Positions 1 to 5,242 of a stretch of DNA of 5,242 nucleotides are shown here, piece after piece. Both the position numbers and the translations under genes were made by a program. The stretch lies in the NCBI GenBank assembly GCA_005879245.1, contig VBLA01000168.1:1-5242 (forward strand), read 5' to 3'. Positions within the stretch are counted from its first letter, which is position 1, and each line of letters opens with the position of its first letter. The notes beneath the pieces were generated by a model that worked only from the letters and a program-made list of their open reading frames with translations, had not been told where the DNA came from and made no database searches. This DNA comes from Deltaproteobacteria bacterium. GTDB taxonomy: Bacteria > Desulfobacterota > Binatia > DP-6.

Positions 1-1605
1 TACGCCGCGACACCCCTCCAGAACGCAGGGCTGACCGGCGCCGGACGGACGATCGCCGTCATCGCCCGGAGCGACTTCAACGACAGCGACGTCGCCGCCT
101 TCGGCGAGCGCTTCGGCGCGCCGATCCACTTCGAGCGCCGGTTCGTCGACCCGAGCAACCCACCCGGAATCCGCCCCGAGCCGGGGGAGGAGACCGAGGT
201 CCTGATCGACACCCAGTGGTCGGGCGCGCTCGCCCCTGGCGCGCAGGTGAACGTCGTCCTCAGCCGCCCGGCGCCACAGGGGGACATTCCGGAGTCCCTG
301 GCCGAAGCGGTGGAAAGGCGCCAGGGCGATATCATCACGCTCAGCTTCGGGCTCTGTGAGCCGTCCTCGCCGGTCATTGCCACCGAGCTGTTCGACGCGT
401 TCTACGCCGTCGGCAACGCCCTCGGCCAGACGATCCTGGTCGCCTCCGGCGACAGCGGTGGGACCGAATGTCTCCCCGGCGAGCCCGATCTCCTCGCCGT
501 CAACGCGCTCGCGTCGTCCCCCCACGCCATCGCCGTCGGCGGGACGAGCTTCGATCTCGCGACCGACGGCTCGGTCCCGAGCCCTCTCGTCGAGAGCGTG
601 TGGAACGATGTCCAGGGGGCCAGCGGGGGCGGGGAGAGCGTCGTGTTCGCGCGCCCGCGCTACCAGCTCGCGACCCTCGTCGCCCACACGAACGGACGCG
701 CGATGCCGGATGTCTCGGTCGCCGCCAGTCCCGACAGCCCGGGCTACTTCATGGTGCAGGCGGGCGAGACGCGGGTGATCGGCGGCACGAGCGCGAGCGC
801 GCCGTCGCTCGCGAGCGTCCTCGCGCTGGTGGCGGAGCAGATGGCCCGCGCCACCGGCACGAATGGCCTCGGGCAGCTCCTCCCGACGCTCTACCGCCTG
901 GGGTCCGAGCAGATGCGCGGGCTCCGCGCGCCGGTCTTCCGCGACGTCGCCACGGGCACGAACGCCTTCGACGGGCACGGCGGCTTTCCCGCGACCACGG
1001 GGTTCGACCTCGCGACCGGCTGGGGCGCCCCGCTCGCGGACGCGCTCGCCGCCGCGGTGACCGGCCCCGGTCGCTGCGAGTTCGATATCGGTTGCATGGT
1101 ACCCGCGCGAGGTCCAAAGCGCCGCGCATGCACCGGCGAGTGGCTGCTGGAGCAGGACGTCTTCGCCGCCCGTCACGGGCTGCCGGTCTCGCGCCAGACG
1201 TGTCGCGACGGCGACCCGGAATGCGACGTGGACGGGGCGGCCGACGGCCGCTGCACCAGCAACGTCGGCCTCTGCCTCAACGTGTTCGACGTCCGCTCGG
1301 CCTTCCTGAACCGCAAGGGGGTGCCGGTCTGCGAGCCCGGCCCCGTGCGACGCGTGACACTCCTCTCGCCGGGGGCGCACACGCGCGACCCGGTCGTGGC
1401 CGGGAACCGCGACGCCCTCCAGGCGGCGCTCGGAGCGCTGCCGACATTCCCCACCTCGCTTCGCGCCGCCTGCACCGCGACCGTCCCGCTGGAGGTGCCG
1501 CTCGGGGCGGGTGGACGGCCCGGCCGTCTCAACCTCCGGGTGCGGATCGACGGCGCGCACGGGCCCGCGATGTCCCGTCTGACGCTCGTCTGCCTCCCGC
1601 CCTGA
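1..1605 (+). CDS. S53 family serine-carboxyl peptidase (sedolisin/kumamolisin type), 5' partial
   Basis: This is a secreted subtilisin-fold endopeptidase of the sedolisin family, whose members usually act at acidic pH. The frame is open from base 1, so the start, signal peptide and usual inhibitory prodomain lie to the left; 534 codons are visible, numbered here from base 1. The catalytic set is complete: Glu66 and Asp70 (ETEVLID, E-x3-D), oxyanion Asp151 in ASGDSGG, and nucleophile Ser264 in GGTSASAP. The family's C-terminal calcium site follows: FRDVATGTN with Asp315, then GFDLATGWGAP with Asp336. Cys119 and Cys157 lie where many S53 enzymes have a disulfide. After about residue 358 comes a tail of about 175 residues with ten cysteines, including C401-x6-C408-x9-C418-x6-C425 within an Asp/Gly-rich stretch; I cannot assign it to a named domain. 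The internal GTG at 247 is not a real start, because the catalytic Glu/Asp pair lies upstream of it. The stop is 16 nt before era, so co-transcription is possible. The family call is firm; the substrate is unknown. Confidence 0.93.
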   Translation, partial: YAATPLQNAGLTGAGRTIAVIARSDFNDSDVAAFGERFGAPIHFERRFVDPSNPPGIRPEPGEETEVLIDTQWSGALAPGAQVNVVLSRPAPQGDIPESLAEAVERRQGDIITLSFGLCEPSSPVIATELFDAFYAVGNALGQTILVASGDSGGTECLPGEPDLLAVNALASSPHAIAVGGTSFDLATDGSVPSPLVESVWNDVQGASGGGESVVFARPRYQLATLVAHTNGRAMPDVSVAASPDSPGYFMVQAGETRVIGGTSASAPSLASVLALVAEQMARATGTNGLGQLLPTLYRLGSEQMRGLRAPVFRDVATGTNAFDGHGGFPATTGFDLATGWGAPLADALAAAVTGPGRCEFDIGCMVPARGPKRRACTGEWLLEQDVFAARHGLPVSRQTCRDGDPECDVDGAADGRCTSNVGLCLNVFDVRSAFLNRKGVPVCEPGPVRRVTLLSPGAHTRDPVVAGNRDALQAALGALPTFPTSLRAACTATVPLEVPLGAGGRPGRLNLRVRIDGAHGPAMSRLTLVCLPP

Positions 1606-1621
1606 GGCCGGCGCGTCACGC

Positions 1622-2506
1622 ATGCCGCACCGGGCAGGCTTCGCGGCCATCGTCGGACGACCCAACGTCGGGAAGTCGACCCTGCTGAACGCCCTCGTCG
1701 GGACCAAGGTCGCCATCGTCACCCCGAAGCCGCAGACGACCCGCAATCGCATCGCCGGTATCCGCACGCTCCCCGAGGCGCAGATCGCCTTCCTCGACAC
1801 GCCTGGCATGCACGAGGCGCGCTCGCTGCTGAATCGCCGCATGGTCGACGTGGCCCGCCAGACGCTCGGCGAAGCGGACGTCGTCCTGCTCGTGCTCGAC
1901 GCCACGGCCGGCGTGTCGCCTGCCGACCGCGAGCTCGCGACGCAACTCGGCGCGCTCCGCGCGACGACGATCGCCGTCCTGAACAAGCTCGACCGCGTGC
2001 GGCCGCCCGCGCTCCTGCCCGCCATGGCCGCGCTCGGCGAGTGCCTGCCCGGCCGCGACGTCATTCCGGCGAGCGCCCGCACGGGCAAGCACGTGGACCT
2101 CATCCTCGCGGCGGTGGCGGCCGCGCTCCCCACGGGGCCCCAGCTATATCCCGAGGACGAGTACACCACCGAGACCGAGCGCTTCCTCGTCCAGGAGATG
2201 ATCCGGGAGCAGCTCTTCCTCCAGACCGAGGAGGAGGTGCCGTACGGGACCGCGGTCGAGGTGGAGGAGTTCGCCGAGAAGCCCGAGCGGAACCTGCTCT
2301 TCCTCCGTGCGACCATCGTGGTGGACCGCCCGACTCACAAGGGGATCGTGATCGGGACCGACGGACGCCGCCTCCGCGAGATCGGCCGGCGCGCCCGCCT
2401 CGGGCTCGAGCGGCTCTTCGGCGTGCGGGTGTTCCTCGAGCTTTTCGTCCGCGTCGAGACGGGCTGGGCGCGGAACCCGCGGCGTCTGCGAGAGCTCGGC
2501 CTCTGA
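1622..2506 (+). CDS. era: GTPase Era, 30S ribosomal subunit assembly factor
   Basis: Era is an essential GTPase that binds the 3' end of 16S rRNA through a C-terminal KH domain and helps mature the 30S subunit; it acts in the cytoplasm or at the inner membrane face. The 294 residues match the usual length of about 300. All G motifs are visible: G1 GRPNVGKS at 12-19; the G2 region TPKPQTTRNRI at 34-44, typical of Era; G3 DTPG at 59-62; G4 NKLD at 121-124; G5 SAR at 151-153. The KH domain occupies roughly 195-290. It has the loop IGTDG at 244-248, followed by LREIGRRAR, a VFLEL strand and a terminal W-x-L-x-ELGL pattern as in other Era proteins. The ATG at 1622 places the P-loop at the expected distance from the N-terminus. 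No good Shine-Dalgarno is seen: GAGG at 1604-1607 is about 14 nt away and overlaps the preceding stop. The stop overlaps the der start. Its common partners rnc and recO are not in this window. Confidence 0.98.
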   Translation: MPHRAGFAAIVGRPNVGKSTLLNALVGTKVAIVTPKPQTTRNRIAGIRTLPEAQIAFLDTPGMHEARSLLNRRMVDVARQTLGEADVVLLVLDATAGVSPADRELATQLGALRATTIAVLNKLDRVRPPALLPAMAALGECLPGRDVIPASARTGKHVDLILAAVAAALPTGPQLYPEDEYTTETERFLVQEMIREQLFLQTEEEVPYGTAVEVEEFAEKPERNLLFLRATIVVDRPTHKGIVIGTDGRRLREIGRRARLGLERLFGVRVFLELFVRVETGWARNPRRLRELGL

Positions 2507-2508
2507 TG
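2504..2508 (+). promoter_or_regulatory. TGATG stop/start overlap coupling era and der
   Basis: The era stop TGA (2504-2506) shares its last A with the der start ATG (2506-2508). Such overlaps usually allow termination-reinitiation, so der translation probably depends partly on ribosomes finishing era. No strong Shine-Dalgarno is present just upstream; only a weak purine run (GCGAGAG) lies about a dozen bases before the start. The overlap also sets the der start: the same frame is open for another 465 nt upstream, but that extension lies inside era and encodes a low-complexity Arg/Pro-rich shadow. Confidence 0.65.
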
Positions 2509-3897
2509 GCGGCCGACGTCGCCGGCAGCGGCCTCCCGGTGGTGGTCCTCGTCGGGCGACCGAACGTCGGGAAGTCGGCCCTCTTCAACCGCGTGGTCGG
2601 CGCCCGTCGCGCGATCGTCGACGACGCGCCTGGCGTGACGCGCGACCGCCTGGTCGCCCCCGCGTCGCACGCCGGGCGGACCTTCCTCTGCGTCGACACG
2701 GGCGGCTTCCTGGCCGAGCCGCCCCGGGACCCGGCGACGCTCGCGGCCCGGGTCCGCGCCCAGACGCTCACCGCCATCCAGGGAGCGGACTGCGTCGTCT
2801 GCGTCTTCGACGGGCAGAGCGGCCTCGGCCCCGCGGATCGCGGCACGATCGACGTGCTGCGCCGGAGCGGAAAGCCGGCGATCTTCGTCGTGCAGAAGAT
2901 CGACACGCCCCGCCACGAGGCGCTCGTGAGCGAGTTCTACGCCGCCGGCCCGGACCGTCTCCTGCCGGTCTCCGCCGCGCACAACCGCGGCGTCGCAGCG
3001 CTCCTCGACGCGGTCGTCGCGACGCTCCCGCCCGCGGGTGAAGCGACAGCCGGGGCAGGGCAGGGTACGCGGCTCGCCCTCGTCGGGCGCCCGAACGTCG
3101 GGAAGTCGTCGCTCCTGAACCGGCTCCTCGGCGCGGAGCGGACGATCGTGGCGCCCGAGCCCGGTACGACCCGGGACGCGATCGACACGCCGCTCTCGGT
3201 CGGCGGACGGGCGTATGTCCTGATCGACACGGCGGGGATCCGGCGCCGGACGCGCATCACGGAGCCGCTCGAGCGGCACGGCGCGGTGCGAGCACTCGGG
3301 ACGCTCGCCCGCACGGATCTCGTCCTGGTCGTGCTCGACGCGAAGGAAGGCATGACCGACCAGGACGCGCACCTGGTGGGGCGTGCGTGGGAGGCGGGGC
3401 GGGGAACGATCCTCCTCGCCAACAAGTGGGATACGCTCCCGCGCGAGCGGCGTGACCGAAAGGCGTTCGCCGCCGCGCTCGCGGCTGCTCATCCGGCCTT
3501 CGCCGAGCTGCCATTGCTCACGGTGTCGGCGTTGACGGGGGAGGGGCTCTCCGGGCTCTTCCCGCTCGTGGTGCGTGTCGAGCGCGCCTACGACTCGGCG
3601 CTGCCCACGCCGGCCTTGAACCGTGCCCTCGCCGCGGCGGTGGCGGAGCACGCGCCCCCGAGTCCGGGGGGCCGCCCCCTCCGCTTCCTCTACGCCACGC
3701 AGACCGGCCGCCGGCCGCCCGTCGTCACCATCTTCGGGAGCACCCCCGCGACCGTCCCGCGGGCCTACGCACGCTACCTCGCGGCCCGCTTCACTGCGGC
3801 GTTCGAGCTGGTCGGCGTTCCCCTCCGGCTCGACTTCCGCGCCCGCCGCCCCGAGGGCGTACGTGCGCGGGCTCGCCGCGGGCGTCGGCGGCGCTGA
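2506..3897 (+). CDS. der: ribosome-associated GTPase Der (EngA), 50S subunit assembly
   Basis: Der carries two tandem GTPase domains and a C-terminal KH-like domain, and is needed for late 50S subunit maturation. The product is 463 aa, within the usual range. Domain 1 has G1 GRPNVGKS at 17-24, a GVTRDR switch, G3 DTGG at 64-67, and G5 SAA at 156-158; its G4 reads QKID at 130-133 instead of the expected NKID. Domain 2 has G1 GRPNVGKS at 194-201, a GTTRD switch, G3 DTAG at 241-244, a standard G4 NKWD at 306-309, and G5 SAL at 341-343. The linker between the domains is short and Gly/Ala-rich (about 176-189). The KH-like domain from about residue 360 shows the family signatures: a TPALNRAL segment, then FLYATQT, a PP-x-VTIFG strand, and SYxRYL-like AYARYLAARF. 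The protein ends in an Arg-rich tail after LDFRAR. Apart from G4 of domain 1 all nucleotide-binding motifs look intact, so the gene appears functional. It is translationally coupled to era. Confidence 0.98.
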   Translation: MAADVAGSGLPVVVLVGRPNVGKSALFNRVVGARRAIVDDAPGVTRDRLVAPASHAGRTFLCVDTGGFLAEPPRDPATLAARVRAQTLTAIQGADCVVCVFDGQSGLGPADRGTIDVLRRSGKPAIFVVQKIDTPRHEALVSEFYAAGPDRLLPVSAAHNRGVAALLDAVVATLPPAGEATAGAGQGTRLALVGRPNVGKSSLLNRLLGAERTIVAPEPGTTRDAIDTPLSVGGRAYVLIDTAGIRRRTRITEPLERHGAVRALGTLARTDLVLVVLDAKEGMTDQDAHLVGRAWEAGRGTILLANKWDTLPRERRDRKAFAAALAAAHPAFAELPLLTVSALTGEGLSGLFPLVVRVERAYDSALPTPALNRALAAAVAEHAPPSPGGRPLRFLYATQTGRRPPVVTIFGSTPATVPRAYARYLAARFTAAFELVGVPLRLDFRARRPEGVRARARRGRRRR

Positions 3898-3942
3898 GGC
3901 GGGTACTCGCGCCCCACCACTGGAGAGCGCTAGTCTGCCGGA
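3898..3942 (+). other. short intergenic gap between der and the M23 gene
   Basis: This 45-nt gap holds GGAGAG at 3922-3927, the only Shine-Dalgarno-like run, about 15 nt before the ATG at 3943, which is longer than ideal. A TAG at 3931-3933 is in frame with the downstream gene, so that gene cannot start earlier. I see no stem-loop followed by a T run and no recognisable -35/-10 pair, so readthrough from der is plausible. Confidence 0.5.
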
Positions 3943-5160
3943 ATGCTACGTCGGACAGGCATGGCGGTACTGGTCGGGCTCGCACTCTGCGGTCATGGGG
4001 CGAGTCCGGCGGGAGGCGCGGCGCCGGTGGAGGGCCCGCCGACCGACACCTTCACCTCGGTGGTGGTCTCGACCCTCGGCCGGCAGACCGCACCCGTCCT
4101 CGGCACCGATGGCAAGTACCACGTGATGTACGAGCTGATGCTCGTCAACTCCAAGGCGCCGCCCGCCACGCTCCAGAGGCTCTCCGTGCTCGACGCCAGC
4201 GACCATTCGCGCGTGCTCGCGGCGTTCGAGGGCGACGACGTCGTGGGACACACGCGCACCCTCTTGCCGGGGCCGGCGACCGACGGGACGATCGAGTCGA
4301 ACGGAGCCCGGTTCTTCTTCGTCGAGCTGACGTTCCGCGCTGCCTCCGACGTTCCCAGGCGGGTGGTCCACCGCCTCGACCTGCTGGCCGCAGCCGGGCC
4401 TGGTGCCCGAGCGTCGACCCCGCTGACGTACACCGTCGCTCCGTTCGACATCCGGGGGCAGCAGGTGCCACGCATGGGGCCGCCGTTGAAGGGTCGGGCC
4501 TGGGTCGCGGCGAACGGGTGCTGCACGGCCGCCATTCTGCACCGGGGCTCCGTCCTGAGCATCAACGGAGGGTTCTTCGATGCCCAGCGCTACGCGATCG
4601 ACTGGATGCGTCTCGACGACCAGGGACGCTTCGTCCACGGCGACCCCTCGAAGGCGGAGAACTACACGGCCTACGGCGCGGACGTGATTGCCGTTGACGA
4701 CGCCGCCGTGGTCGACGCGCTGGACGAGCTCGACGACCAGGTGCCGGGGCAGCTGCCCGACCCCAACACCATCACCGTGCGTACGGTAGATGGGAACCAC
4801 GTGGTCCTCGACCTCGGCGCGGGCTACTACGCGTTCTACGCGCACCTTCAGAAGGGTTCGGTGAGAGTCAAGGTCGGCGACAAGGTGAAGGGCGGCCAGC
4901 TGCTCGGGAAGCTGGGGAACTCGGGCAACACCTCCGCGCCCCATCTCCACTTCCACGTGATGAGGGGCGCGTCGGTGCTCGGCTCGGACGGCGCTCCCTA
5001 CGTCATCGACGCCTTTCAACTCTCGGGCCAGGTCGACGCGGCGCAGTTCGACGCGGCGCCGACGATCGAAGGCCAGTGGGGGCAGGACCGCCTCGATCCG
5101 CCCGTGAGCCGTCAGCGTGCGTACCCGCTCGACCTCAACATCGTCGACTTTCCTTCCTGA
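3943..5160 (+). CDS. exported protein with C-terminal M23 (LytM-like) peptidase domain
   Basis: The 405-aa product starts with a signal peptide: basic MLRRTG, a hydrophobic stretch at 7-16, then a small-residue region with likely cleavage near residues 24-28. Cys16 follows L-A-L, a poor lipobox, so a lipoprotein is unlikely. Residues of about 30-180 look like an all-beta domain I do not recognise. From about 187 (RAWVAANGCC) the protein follows an M23 subtype: H200-R201, AQRYAIDW at 214-221, NYTAYGADVIAVDD, then VVLDLG, YAHL with His301, a V-x-VGDKVKGGQLLGKLGNSGNT segment, and PHLHFH with His334, His336 and His338. M23 enzymes are zinc endopeptidases cutting peptidoglycan cross-bridges. Here the canonical first-ligand His of H-x3-D reads Arg216-x3-Asp220, so activity is uncertain; degenerate LytM proteins (EnvC, NlpD) instead activate amidases. 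The start is fixed by an in-frame TAG at 3931. The product probably acts in the periplasm; the family is likely, the exact role unknown. Confidence 0.88.
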   Translation: MLRRTGMAVLVGLALCGHGASPAGGAAPVEGPPTDTFTSVVVSTLGRQTAPVLGTDGKYHVMYELMLVNSKAPPATLQRLSVLDASDHSRVLAAFEGDDVVGHTRTLLPGPATDGTIESNGARFFFVELTFRAASDVPRRVVHRLDLLAAAGPGARASTPLTYTVAPFDIRGQQVPRMGPPLKGRAWVAANGCCTAAILHRGSVLSINGGFFDAQRYAIDWMRLDDQGRFVHGDPSKAENYTAYGADVIAVDDAAVVDALDELDDQVPGQLPDPNTITVRTVDGNHVVLDLGAGYYAFYAHLQKGSVRVKVGDKVKGGQLLGKLGNSGNTSAPHLHFHVMRGASVLGSDGAPYVIDAFQLSGQVDAAQFDAAPTIEGQWGQDRLDPPVSRQRAYPLDLNIVDFPS

Positions 5161-5170
5161 AGACGAGCCC

Positions 5171-5242
5171 GTGCCGACCGAAGCGACCGCGTCCGCCTGG
5201 GACCGTCTGCGCAGCGTTCTGCGAGGAACGCTCGTCGTTCCC
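5171..5242 (+). CDS. possible start of a further gene, 3' partial, product unknown
   Basis: A GTG at 5171, 10 nt after the M23 stop, opens a frame that stays open to the window edge (24 codons). The visible N-terminus is MPTEATASAWDRLRSVLRGT followed by LVVP: a short polar lead, then an amphipathic W-D-R-L-R-x-VLRG stretch. Only a weak purine run (GAAGACGAG, 5159-5167) precedes it. The tight same-strand spacing fits the layout of the other genes, but 82 bases after the last stop are too few to identify a product or exclude a chance open frame. Confidence 0.4.
   Translation, partial: MPTEATASAWDRLRSVLRGTLVVP

Noticed and set aside
247..1605. GTG at 247 as the sedolisin start
   Set aside because: The frame is open to base 1, and the catalytic Glu66/Asp70 and typical N-terminal peptidase strands lie upstream of 247.
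1606..1621. Promoter or terminator between the sedolisin gene and era
   Set aside because: Only 16 bases are available, and no hairpin with a T run or promoter-like hexamers are seen.
468..1688. Plus-strand open frame of 406 codons overlapping the sedolisin and the era start
   Set aside because: It is an Arg-dominated out-of-frame translation, while the overlapped frames carry complete catalytic motifs.
2041..2505. Upstream extension of the der frame inside era
   Set aside because: The Arg/Pro-rich translation is a shadow of era; the TGATG junction and the family's usual N-terminus place the start at 2506.
2335..3651. Long minus-strand open frame of 438 codons across era and der
   Set aside because: It is antisense to two certain genes. 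The translation is Arg/Glu/Asp-rich with no recognisable motif, as expected from the complement of GC-rich coding DNA.
3985..3996. Lipoprotein attachment at Cys16 of the M23 protein
   Set aside because: The residue before Cys is Leu, whereas lipoboxes need a small residue there; ordinary signal peptidase cleavage fits better.
4798..4812. H286-x3-D290 as the missing zinc H-x3-D site of the M23 domain
   Set aside because: It lies in the strand just before YAHL, which in M23 proteins is the GN-x-VV segment, downstream of the true ligand position; the match looks coincidental.
3946..5019. Minus-strand open frame of 357 codons opposite the M23 gene
   Set aside because: It mirrors a gene with a signal peptide and clear M23 motifs, and its translation is low-complexity Arg/Val/Glu-rich.
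5033..5059. Two 12-base direct copies of TCGACGCGGCGC spaced 15 nt apart
   Set aside because: They encode VDAAQFDAAP within the coding frame; two short copies in GC-rich coding DNA are not evidence of a functional repeat.

Overview
The window is a very GC-rich bacterial segment. Third codon positions are almost all G or C, genes are packed tightly, and everything convincing lies on the + strand. In order it holds: (1) the 3' part of a secreted S53 (sedolisin/kumamolisin-type) serine-carboxyl peptidase with an unusual Cys- and Asp-rich C-terminal region; (2) era, a complete ribosome-assembly GTPase; (3) der (engA), a complete tandem GTPase; (4) an exported protein with a C-terminal M23/LytM peptidase-like domain; (5) the first codons of a probable further gene that runs off the right edge.

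The sequence alone does not fix the organism. The GC content, the sedolisin with a CxDGDPxCDxDG-type tail, the era-der pairing and this type of M23 protein resemble what I recall from Deltaproteobacteria-like environmental lineages (Myxococcota, Desulfobacterota, Binatota) or Acidobacteria. This is a low-confidence inference.

The gaps are short: 16 nt between the sedolisin gene and era, a 1-nt TGATG overlap between era and der, 45 nt between der and the M23 gene, and 10 nt before the last start. There is no stretch above 300 bases without a gene. I saw no convincing promoter, terminator, tRNA/rRNA, mobile element, CRISPR or riboswitch. The simplest reading is one co-directional transcription unit, or two with an unseen promoter inside der. 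Era and Der are intracellular factors for 30S and 50S subunit maturation, while the flanking products are exported hydrolase-type proteins. The grouping is therefore probably positional rather than one pathway.

Nothing here amounts to a clearly new multi-gene system. The observations most worth a second look are at residue level: a Gln in place of the near-invariant Asn of the G4 (NKxD) motif in the first GTPase domain of Der; an Arg where the first zinc-ligand His of the M23 fold is expected, with a vicinal Cys-Cys pair nearby; and the Cys/Asp-rich tail on the sedolisin.
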